From: Streptomyces sp. A 4/2
GTDB lineage: Bacteria > Actinomycetota > Actinomycetes > Streptomycetales > Streptomycetaceae
Assembly: GCF_940670765.1 (NCBI RefSeq)
Contig: NZ_CALNVW010000051.1
Coordinates: 1 to 64,000 of the forward strand
Direction of reading: 5' to 3'
DNA: 64,000 bases
Within the stretch, counting starts at the first letter, position 1, and every line of letters begins with the position of its first letter. Shown here piece by piece: positions 49,893 through 58,643 of the stretch. The notes beneath the pieces are model-generated. The model searched no databases and was not told where the DNA came from. It saw only the letters and a program-made list of their open reading frames with translations. The position numbers and the translations under genes were made by a program.

Positions 49893-52784
49893 TCAGCCGC
49901 GCGCGGTGAAGGCGTAGAGGTTGCCGTCCCAGGCGCCGGTCAGCAGCGTGTTACCGGTGACGGTCGGGGTCGACAGGATGGGCGCGCCGACGTTCAGGTC
50001 CTGGAGCTTGGCGCCGGTGGCCTTGTCCAGCCCGTACAGGTGGCCGTCGGTGCCACCGATCCACAACGTCCCACCGCTGATGGTCGGCGAGCCGACGAAG
50101 GCCCTGCCGCTCTGGAACTCCCAGAGCTTGGTGCCGGTGCTGGTGTCGAAGGCGGCCACCCGGCCGTTGGTGAAGCCGGCGTAGACGGTGTGCCCGTCAA
50201 CGGCCGCCGAGCCACCGGGCTGCGCGGCGTCGTCCTTGGATACCCCGTCGCTCTGGTAGTGCCACAGTTCCTTGCCGGTGGAGGCGTCCCGGGCCAGGAG
50301 GGTGTTGCTCATGTCGGTGGTGAACACCTGCCCGTCGGCCACCACGGGAGTGGAGTGGTGGACGCCGCCGACGCCTCCGGCCGAGACGAGCTGCTCACCG
50401 GTGGCGGCCTCGTAGATACGCAGGCCACCGCGGCTGTCGTGGACGTAGACCTTGCCGCCGACCACGGTGGGGGTGCTGCTGTTCCACCAGCCGCTGTCCA
50501 CCGGGGAGTCCCACAGCTGCTTACCGGTCGCGGTGTCCAGGGCGACGAGGTGGCTGCCGGTGGTGGTGTAGCCGAAGTAGTAGACGGTGGAGCCGGAGAC
50601 GGTCGCGCCGCCGTAGCCGTAACCGTCGTAGGCGCCGGTCGTCGAGGAACCGGGGAGGGCGTGGCGCCACTTCACCGCGCCGGTCGCCGCGTCCACCGCG
50701 GTCAGGGTGCCACGCATCTCGGTGAGGTAGACGGTCCCGTCGTGCACCACGGGCGTGGACTGGACGAGGCTGTCCGTGGCGAAGTGCCACTTCGTCCGGC
50801 CGGTGGCGAGGTCGACGGCGTCCACGCCGTTGCCCTTGGCCCCGTCGGTGTCCCAGGTGCCGATGTACGCGATTCCGTTCGCGACCACCGGGGAGGACAT
50901 GCCGATGGTGGCGCCGCTGCGGTGGGTCCAGGCGTTGGTGAGGTTTCCGGAGCCCAGGTTCCCGGGCTGTACTCCGGTGTGCAGGGCGTCCCCGTGGAAC
51001 TCGGGCACGTCCGCGCCCGCGCGCACCGGTTCGGCCTTCGGCACGACGGTGAAGCGGCTCGTGGTCGACCAGCTCCTGCCCGCGTCGTCGAACGCGGTGA
51101 CCGCGGCGGTGTGTGCGCCGGGCTTCAGCCGGCGGGTGTCCCACGGCGCCGACCACGAGAACTTGCCGGTCCGGCCCAGCTTCTGGCCCTTCTGGCCGTC
51201 GACCCGGACCTCGACCCGCACCACATGGCTGGAGGTGTGGTAGGCGTCCACCTGGAACTCGGTACGGCCCTGGCCGACCTGGGAGCCGGGCGCGGGCGAG
51301 GTGGCCGCGATCGTGTGTTCCTGGTTGAACATCCGGAATTCGGCGGTCAGTTCGGCGTGGCGCATCGCGATCTCGCGGAAGCCGATGGGGGAGTGGTCGT
51401 CGTTGTAGGTCGCCGAGGCCGTGTTGTACTCCACCGCGCCGTCCAGCAGGTGAGGATCGGTGAAGTTGGTGTGCATGTGGCCGTTGAAGAACGCCTTGAC
51501 GTCGTACCCCTTGAGGAGTCCGAGCAGGGCGTCGATCTGTCCGGCGGAGCCGCCGGTGTCGGGGGTGTCCAGCGGCTCGTGGGAACTGACCACGATCTGC
51601 TTCTTGCTGCCGTTGGCGTTCTTGCCGTTGAGCGCCAGGTCCTGCTTCAACCAGGCCATCTGTACCGGATCGCCGAGGCCGCCGTTGTTCTCCAGCTGGA
51701 TGAAGTGGGTGTTGCCGTAGTCGAAGGAGTACCAGGAAGGCCCGAGCAGCGAACGGTAGTTGCCGACGCCGTCGGTGTCCCCGCCGCCGTGGTCGTGGTT
51801 GCCCGTCACCGGCCAGATCGGCAGCTTGGAGTTCGCGGTGCCCTTGAGCCACGCCTGCCAGTGGGAGGACGCACCGTCGCCGCTGAGGTCCCCGGTGGCC
51901 AGGACGAAGGCCGGCCGGGTCGGCAGTGCGGCCATGTCGTCCAGCTGCTTGGCGAGCTTGCCCGGCGTGACCCCGTCGCCCTCCGCGGGTGATTCCGGAC
52001 CGTCGGGGCTGGTCAGGTGGGTGTCGGTGATCTGGGTGAAGGTGAAGTCGGGCCGCTCGCTGCCCTTGTCGCGCCGCAGATCGAAGTTCTGGGTGACGGT
52101 GGCGCCGTCCTCGGGCGAACCGAGATCGTAGTAGAAGCGCTGGACCCGGTTGCTGCCGAGGGCGGCCGAATAGCCGCGCGGCATGGTGATGTTGACGATC
52201 GTGTGGTTCCACTGGTTGAGGTCGGCGGAGAACGTGTAGTGGCCGTTCCGGTCGGTACGGACGATGACCGCGCCGTCCGAGACGGACACCCCGGCCAGCC
52301 CGTGCTCACCCTTGCCCTGGGTGCCGTTGCCGTTCTTGTCGTCGAAGACGGTGCCCTGGACGGTGGCGTGGCGCGCGGGGCGGGGGGCCATGTCGAAGTT
52401 CACCGGCGCGGCGAGCGCCTGGTACCCGTCGTTGGCCAGCAGCCACGCGGAGTAGGAGCCGGCGGGCAGGCCGGAGGTGTCCAGGTCCACGGTGCCGGTC
52501 GCGTTCGGGACGTAGACCCAGACGAGCGCAGCCCCGTCGCCGGGCTTGCGGTTCGCGGGATAGATGCCGATCCAGTTCGTGGCGCCGGGCGCGTCCGTGG
52601 TGTAGCCGAAGCTGAGTTTCTGACCGACCTGGGGCTGCTGGGTGACCAGGGTGAGAGTGGACGCACTCACGGCCGACGGGGCCCCGCCGACCGGCGCGGC
52701 GGACGAGACGGGTGCGCCCACCACGGCGAGAACAACGGCGCAGGCCCCAGCCGTCAGTGCAGATCGGAAGCGGGAAGGTGGCAT
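49893..52784 (-). CDS. secreted metallophosphoesterase with PQQ-type beta-propeller
   Basis: 963 aa. The signal peptide ends near VSSAAPVG. An Ig-like domain (to 135) and a carboxypeptidase-regulatory/SdrD-like domain (HATVQGTVFDDKNGNGTQGKGE, about 139-200) precede a calcineurin-like phosphoesterase: DTH (254-256), GDL (298-300), GNHD (328-331), SSHEP and NGHMH. After a linker Ig-like domain, residues about 600-963 form a PQQ/quinoprotein-like propeller with repeats such as VDLATGRTKWHFATD and LDTATGKQLWDSPVD. AGGAG precedes the ATG. It is probably an extracellular phosphodiesterase or phosphatase. The propeller may bind substrate or the cell wall. Confidence 0.9.
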   Translation of the reverse strand: MPPSRFRSALTAGACAVVLAVVGAPVSSAAPVGGAPSAVSASTLTLVTQQPQVGQKLSFGYTTDAPGATNWIGIYPANRKPGDGAALVWVYVPNATGTVDLDTSGLPAGSYSAWLLANDGYQALAAPVNFDMAPRPARHATVQGTVFDDKNGNGTQGKGEHGLAGVSVSDGAVIVRTDRNGHYTFSADLNQWNHTIVNITMPRGYSAALGSNRVQRFYYDLGSPEDGATVTQNFDLRRDKGSERPDFTFTQITDTHLTSPDGPESPAEGDGVTPGKLAKQLDDMAALPTRPAFVLATGDLSGDGASSHWQAWLKGTANSKLPIWPVTGNHDHGGGDTDGVGNYRSLLGPSWYSFDYGNTHFIQLENNGGLGDPVQMAWLKQDLALNGKNANGSKKQIVVSSHEPLDTPDTGGSAGQIDALLGLLKGYDVKAFFNGHMHTNFTDPHLLDGAVEYNTASATYNDDHSPIGFREIAMRHAELTAEFRMFNQEHTIAATSPAPGSQVGQGRTEFQVDAYHTSSHVVRVEVRVDGQKGQKLGRTGKFSWSAPWDTRRLKPGAHTAAVTAFDDAGRSWSTTSRFTVVPKAEPVRAGADVPEFHGDALHTGVQPGNLGSGNLTNAWTHRSGATIGMSSPVVANGIAYIGTWDTDGAKGNGVDAVDLATGRTKWHFATDSLVQSTPVVHDGTVYLTEMRGTLTAVDAATGAVKWRHALPGSSTTGAYDGYGYGGATVSGSTVYYFGYTTTGSHLVALDTATGKQLWDSPVDSGWWNSSTPTVVGGKVYVHDSRGGLRIYEAATGEQLVSAGGVGGVHHSTPVVADGQVFTTDMSNTLLARDASTGKELWHYQSDGVSKDDAAQPGGSAAVDGHTVYAGFTNGRVAAFDTSTGTKLWEFQSGRAFVGSPTISGGTLWIGGTDGHLYGLDKATGAKLQDLNVGAPILSTPTVTGNTLLTGAWDGNLYAFTARG

Positions 52785-52972
52785 GCTGCACTCCTGGTGA
52801 ACGGGAAACTTGTCTGGACAACTTTGCTGACCGCAGGACATCCGTGGCAAGTGTCCGGTAGGTGTTGCAGCGGCGTACTGCACACGATGATTGGGTGTCT
52901 CCGTACGGCCCTACCCTCGTCAGTGCCAGGACGAGCCGGAGTCCCTGGCGACGGGCGATATGGCCGTACACG

Positions 52973-53452
52973 TCAGCCCCGCTCCGTGCACGCCTTCTGT
53001 TTCGCCAGCCCCGACACTGCTGCGGACAGTTCGCGGACGACGGCGTCCTTGTCCTTCACCCGTTCCGACACCGCGATCTCGGCGGTGGGAGCGCGCCCGT
53101 AGGAGAGCACCGTCTTCTTCCCGTCCTGGCTCTTCTTCTCGTTCACGACCCAGTCGACGCCGTCCACCGACGTGCAGGGAGCCGACTCGGGGACGTCCGA
53201 GATGTTCCCGCACCGCAGGATCACGTCGCCGTCACCCCACACGGCCGTGCCCTTCGGGCCGGAGTCCTCGCGCCCGTGGCCCCCCACTCTCTGCGGCGCC
53301 TTGTCCATCAGACGGGAGCAGGCCGCGCTGTCGCCACCCGGAGCTCCCGAGACGTTGTAGGAGCGCGATGAGGTCCCGCACGCCGCGAGAGCGGCGACGC
53401 AGACGGTGATCACGCCGGCCTGCGTCAGACGCCGGACAGGGGTTGTCTTCAT
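52973..53452 (-). CDS. DUF3515 family lipoprotein
   Basis: 159 aa. The signal peptide ends in the lipobox LAAC (Cys25). The rest matches DUF3515: CSRLMDKAPQRVGG, AVWGDGDVILRCGNISDVPESAPCTSVDGVDWVV, and SYGRAPTAEIAVSERV. The family has no known function. ATG at 53452 has GAGGG 8 nt upstream. It lies 188 bp upstream of the metallophosphoesterase gene on the same strand. Confidence 0.88.
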   Translation of the reverse strand: MKTTPVRRLTQAGVITVCVAALAACGTSSRSYNVSGAPGGDSAACSRLMDKAPQRVGGHGREDSGPKGTAVWGDGDVILRCGNISDVPESAPCTSVDGVDWVVNEKKSQDGKKTVLSYGRAPTAEIAVSERVKDKDAVVRELSAAVSGLAKQKACTERG

Positions 53453-54000
53453 GAGTCATCCCTCGTTCGAGTTGTGCAATGGTCGGTTCGCGGAACGCGA
53501 GACGCGTTCTTCGGTCGCGTCGGCGGCCCGGGACGCCGTGCATGGGGTGGCGATCAGTCGGTGCGGACGCTGAGCAGGCCGCCGGGCTCGGCCGGGGCCT
53601 GACGCCGGACCTGTCCGCGACTCCGGACAGTGCCTTCGTCCCGACGCGATCGGTAACGGCTGTGCGAGACAAGGCTGTTGAGGTCGATTGGCCCCCCGCA
53701 TCAGGGAGTCATCGCTCAGTAAAGGGAGAGGGCGGAGTCAATTGCGGCGAGTTGAGGGAAATCTGAGGTTGCCACGTGGCTCGTCGTCGCCATGACGATG
53801 CCTGGCCGGTCGGCGTCGCGCCGTGTCCAGGAGCAGAAGAACTGGCGCCGCGAGCACGGCGGCTCTGGCGTGATCCGAGCGCACGCACAGCCCCGCTCCC
53901 GGCCGAGCGCCGCAGTAACGAACGGCCGTCACCCCTTACGACACCACCAGTTCAACCTCAGTAACTATGAGTACCGGCCCGGACTTTCACTCTCTGGCAG
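53453..54000. other. gene-poor 548-bp stretch at edge of degraded patch
   Basis: No recognisable protein on either strand. Several short open frames exist but none shows a domain, ribosome site or consistent codon bias. It marks the left edge of the degraded patch. Confidence 0.5.
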
Positions 54001-54219
54001 GTGGCCGATGAAGGCGATCGTTATGGCCTGCAGCATCGCTCTGCCGCCGGCATGGCCGAGCTGCTGTCCGGCATCTACGCAGTCGGCGAGCAGGGCGAGA
54101 TCTGGATGAAACAGCTCCTGAAGGGCGAACTGCCCCCGGAGGACGAGATCCCGAAGGCTGAGGATTTCCTCACCGGGCCGGGTTCCATTGAGGACCTTGA
54201 GCTCTTCTTCTACGACTGA
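54001..54219 (+). CDS. hypothetical protein, possibly a truncated gene
   Basis: 72 aa from a GTG at 54001. The C-terminal half is acidic (KGELPPEDEIPKAEDFLTGPG, ending DLELFFYD). Codon third positions are G/C-rich, which argues for coding descent. No clear ribosome site is seen and no domain was recognised, so it may be the surviving 3' end of a longer gene. An IS5-type transposase fragment begins 15 bp downstream on the other strand. Confidence 0.45.
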   Translation: MADEGDRYGLQHRSAAGMAELLSGIYAVGEQGEIWMKQLLKGELPPEDEIPKAEDFLTGPGSIEDLELFFYD

Positions 54220-54234
54220 ATGGCCGCCGCGTCG

Positions 54235-54507
54235 TCACCGCCTGGTCCAGATGAAGATGGCGGCGAGATGGAGAGCTGCCTGGTAGGTGATGGCGAGTGT
54301 GTCCGTTCGCATGGCCGGACCGCGCCACTGCTTGAGTCGTGCGATGCGGCGTTCGACGGTGTTGCGCTCTTTGCATGTCTCGGTATCGAAGCGGGGCGGA
54401 CGGCCTCCGGCACGGCCGCGCCGGAGAGGTTCCGGCCCGCTACGCCCGGCTGCCTGGTGGGACACACCGGACTGCCGGGGCCTGCTCCGGATAGCTCCAC
54501 GGGTCAC
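54235..54507 (-). pseudogene. IS5-type transposase C-terminal fragment
   Basis: About 90 codons matching the end of an IS5-family transposase: GGRPPRFDTETCKERNTVERRIARLKQWRGPAMRTD, with the DDE-type final Glu in NTVER, then AALHLAAIFIW. Upstream of GGRPP the reading frame fits the family only poorly (AIRSRPRQSG), suggesting an old frameshift. The N-terminal two thirds are missing here. No inverted repeat end was found. Confidence 0.75.
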
Positions 54508-54543
54508 GGACCGAGGGCCGAGGGCCCGGTCGTCCGGCGCCGG

Positions 54544-54735
54544 TCAGACGTGCTGCGGAGCCTCGTCCTTGAGCGCGGCCTTGATCTGGTCCCGCAGCTC
54601 AGGGCTGTCCTCGTGCCCGTGTACGGACACAGCGTGTTCACTCGCGGCGCGGACAACCTCGTCCTCCTCGCCGGTGATGGCGAGGGTGCACTTCGTCTCG
54701 CTGGGAAAATCTCGGCAGTCGGCTATTTTGCGCAT
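54544..54735 (-). CDS. DUF1059 family protein
   Basis: 63 aa, full length for DUF1059: MRKIADCRDFPSETKCTLAITGEEDEVV then AASEHAVSVHGHEDSPELRDQIKAALKDE. Small soluble protein of unknown function with conserved Cys7 and Cys16. GGAGG lies 8 nt before the ATG at 54735, so a longer in-frame start is rejected. It is intact although it lies between two transposase remnants. Confidence 0.9.
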   Translation of the reverse strand: MRKIADCRDFPSETKCTLAITGEEDEVVRAASEHAVSVHGHEDSPELRDQIKAALKDEAPQHV

Positions 54736-54846
54736 GTCACACACCTCCTTCTCCCAGTATCCACCCGCCGCGTCCGCTGGCGAGCGTCGCACCGGAGACC
54801 CCCTCCCGAGACAGAACAGCTAGGGTCTGTCGTCAAATGATCTTGT

Positions 54847-55461
54847 GTGGTGGATCATGGTCGGGTGGTACGCCGCCATCAACTGTCCGATGCCGAGCGG
54901 GAGTTCGTCTGTCCTCTGCTGCCCCGGTCGGGGCGGGGGCGGAAGCGGCTGGATGACCGGGCGGTCCTCAACGGGATCGTCCGGAAGTTCTGGACGGGCA
55001 CGGCCTGGCGGGACGTGCCGGAGTGGTACGGATGCCGGGCCACGCTGCACACCCGCTTCCGCCGGTGGGTCAGGGACGGCACCTTCGAGCGGATGCTCCG
55101 GGAAGCCCAGGCGCGGGCTGATGCGGCGGGTGAGGTCGACTGGCCGGTGTCGGTCGACTCCACCGTCTCCGGGCCCACCAGCACGCTGCCGGGCCCGAAA
55201 ACGGGGCTCCGAAATCCGGCGCTCGGCCGCTCCAGAGGTGGGCTGACCAGCAAGATTCATCTGGTCTGCGATGCCCTTGGCGAAATCTACAAGCAGTGCA
55301 ACGTTGTGGAACGGTACGTATCGGCGACCTCCCGCAGCGCGTTCGGTGCGGGCGCCTGGTGGTGCTCGCAACTCCTCGTGCAGGGGGTTGTCGGGGATGG
55401 GCGCCACCCCCGACAAGGCGGCCCGGTAAGCCTTCCTGTGTCGTGCCACTGTTCGCGATAG
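54847..55461 (+). pseudogene. IS5-type transposase, internally deleted
   Basis: Begins with a good N-terminal transposase: HQLSDAEREFVCPLLP, GRGRKRLDDRAVLNGIVRKFWTGTAWRDVPEWYG, TLHTRFRRWVRDGTFERML and VSVDSTVSGP (first catalytic Asp). SRGGLTSKIHLVCDA leads into the catalytic core, but after about 55280 it jumps to YKQCNVVERY, which is the C-terminal YKQRNxVER region. The middle, with the second Asp, is lost, and the frame then runs into unrelated sequence. It is inactive. A possible IS end lies near 54822. Confidence 0.8.
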
Positions 55462-55502
55462 GGGCGGGTCTTGTGATGGTCGCCGAAGGTAACCGGAATC
55501 TC

Positions 55503-55508
55503 TATAAA
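55503..55508 (+). promoter_or_regulatory. putative -10 box for the SARP gene
   Basis: TATAAA lies 8 nt before the GTG at 55517, suggesting a leaderless or very short-leader transcript. It is unusually AT-rich for this genome. Confidence 0.4.
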
Positions 55509-55516
55509 CTCCCCGC

Positions 55517-57565
55517 GTGCCGATCACGCGCGAGTTGTCCACGAATGCAAACCAGCAACTGCGGTTCGCTCTGCTCGGTCCGCCCCAGGCCTGGAGCGGC
55601 GAAGCGTGTCTGGAGCTCGGACCGGTTCGCGAACAGGCTCTACTGGCCGCTTTGCTGCTTCGACCAGGCAGGACGGTCAGTCGGCAGCAGTTGCTCGACG
55701 GGGTTTGGGGTACGCAACCCCCGGGCACGGGCGCCAGGGTGATTCCGGTCTATGTGCACCGGCTACGCAGACGCCTGGATGCTCCCGGAAAGGGCCTGGA
55801 GGACTCAGTGATCACCACCGTCCGCGGTGGCTATCGCTTCGTCCCACGAAGCGCGTGTGTGGACGTGCCACGGTGGGAGGAGATCACCGCCGAAGGGCGT
55901 TCGGCGAGAAATTCCGGAGACCTGGACGCCGCGGTGGACGCGTGGTCCAAGGCGCTGGGGCTGTTTCGCGGAGAGCCCTTGGCCGGAGTCCCCGGGCCCT
56001 TCGCGGAGAGTGAACGGTTACGGCTGGCGGAGCACCGGCTCGTGCTGGTGCAGGACAAGGTGGACTGCCAACTCCGTTTGGGACGGCACCATGAGGCCGT
56101 GGGCGAACTGTTCTCCCTGACGGCGACCCATCCCTACAACGAGGCGCTGGCCGCCTTGCTCATGCGTGCCCTCTGCGCCGGCAACCGGCAAGCCGACGCG
56201 CTGGACGTCTATGCCACGGTGCGCCGCCGTCTGGTGGGCGAGCAAGGAGTGGAACCCGGCGCTGAACTGCGACGAGTACACGAGGCGGTCCTCCGTGGCG
56301 ACGACGCGTTCTTCCTCGGCACCACCGCACGGCAGGGCCGGACGATGGCCCAACCGGCGAAACAGCCAACCGAACCGCGGCATCTGGGTCCTGCTCACCA
56401 CAGGCGCCGAGTACGCCATGAACTCCCCGTCGAAATCGGCAACTTCACGGGCCGGGACCGAGAGCTCGAACTTCTCGTCGCGCCCGCCGAGGCGCGGGTG
56501 GTCACCGTCCGGGCGGTGGACGGCATGGCCGGGGTCGGGAAGACCGCCCTTGTGGTGCGCGCGGCGCGAAAGCTGTCGGACCAGTACCCCGACGGCTGCC
56601 TGTTCGTGGAACTGCATGGGCACCGCGAAGACCGTGAGACGGTGGGGCAGCAACGAGTACTGCGCCGGTTGCTGCGGGCGGTGGACGCCGGTGAGGGGGA
56701 AGACTTCGAGGATCGGGACGAGTTGGCCGCATCCTGGCGGGCGGCGACCGCTCCCCTCCGACTGCTCCTCGTACTCGACGACGCCTCCTGCGCCGAGCAG
56801 GTGCGACCGTTGCTACCCGCCGGTTCCGGCAGCATGGTGCTGATGACGAGCCGTCAGCGTCTGACGGGGGTGGACGCGGACCGCAGGATCTCGCTGTCCC
56901 CTCTCGACATCGACGAGGCGACGGGACTGCTGACCCGTATCGTCGGCGGAGAGGGATCCGTCCGCGAGCATGTGGCCATACGTGAACTGGCCACGTTGTG
57001 CGATCGGCTTCCGCTGGCGTTGCGCATCGTCGGGGCACGGATACAGGACCGCCCGTTGTGGGCGGTGGAAGCCCTGGCAGCGCGGCTGACCGACGACGAG
57101 CGTCGACTCGACGAGCTCACTGTGGAGGACCGCAGCGTCGAAGTTGCGTTCCAGATCTCCTACAGTCAGCTTCCGGCCGCCGAGCAGTGTGCCTTCCGCG
57201 CCTTGGGCCTGTCGCCCACGGTGCAGCTCGACCGCCTGGCGCTGGCCGCCATGCTCGGCTGGACGCCCTCCGACGCCGAGCAGACCCTTCAAAGCCTGGC
57301 CGACGCGAATCTGGTGCAGCAAGTGACCGCCCACCGCTACCGGTTGCACGACCTGATGGCGGTCTACGCCCGCCGTGTCGCCGCCGCGTTCCCCGACGAG
57401 GTCGCGGCAGCCCGGAGCGGTGTGTTCCGGCTGTACGTGGCCGCTGCCCGCTGCCCGCTGCTCCAGCGACTGGGGCACGTCGTCCTCCCCGGCCGGCCCG
57501 CAGGGCACCGGACCATTCGCGGACTGGGAGGAGGCCGTGACCTGGCTGGACGCGACGGGCGGTGA
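55517..57565 (+). CDS. SARP/AfsR-type regulator, N-terminal part (frameshifted)
   Basis: 682 codons as it reads now. Residues 15-110 are an OmpR-like winged helix (ALLAALLLRPGRTVSRQQLLDGVWG, RLRRRLDAPGKG, GGYRFVP). Residues 115-260 are the bacterial transcriptional activator domain. The NB-ARC ATPase has GMAGVGKTA (336-344) and LLLVLDDA. The true protein ends after FRLYVAAARC; the last about 35 codons (from PLLQRLG) are out of frame because of a duplicated GCTGCCC at 57450-57456. A TTA codon lies at 56018. With the TPR part downstream it would be about 1000 aa, as in AfsR. Confidence 0.85.
   Translation: MPITRELSTNANQQLRFALLGPPQAWSGEACLELGPVREQALLAALLLRPGRTVSRQQLLDGVWGTQPPGTGARVIPVYVHRLRRRLDAPGKGLEDSVITTVRGGYRFVPRSACVDVPRWEEITAEGRSARNSGDLDAAVDAWSKALGLFRGEPLAGVPGPFAESERLRLAEHRLVLVQDKVDCQLRLGRHHEAVGELFSLTATHPYNEALAALLMRALCAGNRQADALDVYATVRRRLVGEQGVEPGAELRRVHEAVLRGDDAFFLGTTARQGRTMAQPAKQPTEPRHLGPAHHRRRVRHELPVEIGNFTGRDRELELLVAPAEARVVTVRAVDGMAGVGKTALVVRAARKLSDQYPDGCLFVELHGHREDRETVGQQRVLRRLLRAVDAGEGEDFEDRDELAASWRAATAPLRLLLVLDDASCAEQVRPLLPAGSGSMVLMTSRQRLTGVDADRRISLSPLDIDEATGLLTRIVGGEGSVREHVAIRELATLCDRLPLALRIVGARIQDRPLWAVEALAARLTDDERRLDELTVEDRSVEVAFQISYSQLPAAEQCAFRALGLSPTVQLDRLALAAMLGWTPSDAEQTLQSLADANLVQQVTAHRYRLHDLMAVYARRVAAAFPDEVAAARSGVFRLYVAAARCPLLQRLGHVVLPGRPAGHRTIRGLGGGRDLAGRDGR
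57443..57456. repeat. 7-bp tandem duplication causing a frameshift
   Basis: GCTGCCC occurs twice in a row (57443-57449, 57450-57456) and is followed by GCTGCTCC. Removing one copy joins the upstream and downstream frames of the SARP gene exactly. Confidence 0.8.
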
Positions 57566-58517
57566 ACTGGTCGACGTGATCGGTCAGGCGGCGGCCGTGG
57601 GCCATCTGGACGAGGCCTGTTGGATCGCCGAGGGCCTGGTCGACTACCTCACCCGACAGGGCCGGTTTCACGAGTGCCGCACCGCCCTGGAGATCGTGCT
57701 GCCCATGGCCGGTCAGGCCACCGACCGGCGGATGGACTCCGCACTGCGCACGGGTCTGGGCATCATGTACGGCCTGCAGGGCCGTTACCAGCAGGCCCGC
57801 TTATGGTTCGCAGAAGCGCTGGACATCAGTCGCCGGGCGGGCGACCCGCATGAGCAGGCCAGAGCCGCGGCCGGTCTCGGGACATTCGCCAATCTGGAGG
57901 GTCGCATAGCCGAGTCCATGACCCATTTCGCCGAAGTCATCCGCCTGGCAGGGAAGTTGGAACGAGACGACTGGCTCACGGGTTCGATCATGAGCCGTGC
58001 CGGTGACATGCACCACCAGCTCGGCGAGTACGACAAGGCATACGACCGGTACACGGAGGCGATCGACCTCGCCGACAGGACCGGTAGTCCCAGGCTCCTC
58101 GGAAAGACTCTGCTCCGCCTCGGGAGTCTCCAACTCGGCCTCGGCCGACCCACCGAGGCCGTCGGCACACTGGGGAGAGCCGAGGACCTGGCCAGGCGTC
58201 TCGGGGATGTCCCCCTGTACTCCGCCGTCCTCGGCCGACTGTCCACGGCCGAAGCGAACCTGGGCAACCCGGAGGCGGCTGCCGAACTCCGCCGCCGGTC
58301 ACGCGCGGTCCTGGACGAGCAGACCGGCACCGAGTCGGAGATCGCCATACGCCATCGGCTGATCTGGCACGGCGCCGCGGTGGAAGACCTGGCCGGGGCA
58401 CGCGACTTCTTCGAACGGGCCACCGCCCTCCCCGATACCGGCGCCAATCACGCGAGAATCTCCCGCGCTTTGGACGACCTCGGCCGCAGGCGCCGGCCGA
58501 GTGCCGACGGCACGTAG
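57459..58517 (+). pseudogene. SARP/AfsR-type regulator, C-terminal TPR part
   Basis: The continuation of the SARP protein in the +1 frame. It starts with SSDWGTSSSPAGPQGTG and PFADWEEAVTWLDATGGELVDVI, the segment that follows the ATPase in AfsR proteins. TPR repeats follow (ALRTGLGIMYGLQGRYQQARLWFAEALDISRRAGD, AGDMHHQLGEYDKAYDRYTEAIDLADRTG, LGSLQLGLGRPTEAVGTLGRAEDLARRLGD). A TTA codon lies at 57801. No ribosome site starts this frame, so it is probably untranslated unless the 7-bp repeat contracts. Confidence 0.8.
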
Positions 58518-58643
58518 AGACCGTCTTGGACGAACAGGGGATTTCCGGTCGCGAGTCGGCCCGGCTGAAGCGTGGTCGGCCGGGCCCTGTCTCGCTCCTG
58601 CCAGGGGTCCTACGCGGAACTCCCGTCAGGACTTCCTCATTTC

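Noticed and set aside
52796..52802. PHO-box-like GTTCACC on the minus strand before the phosphoesterase
   Set aside because: Only one unit is present, it overlaps the ribosome site, and no second 11-bp direct repeat is found.
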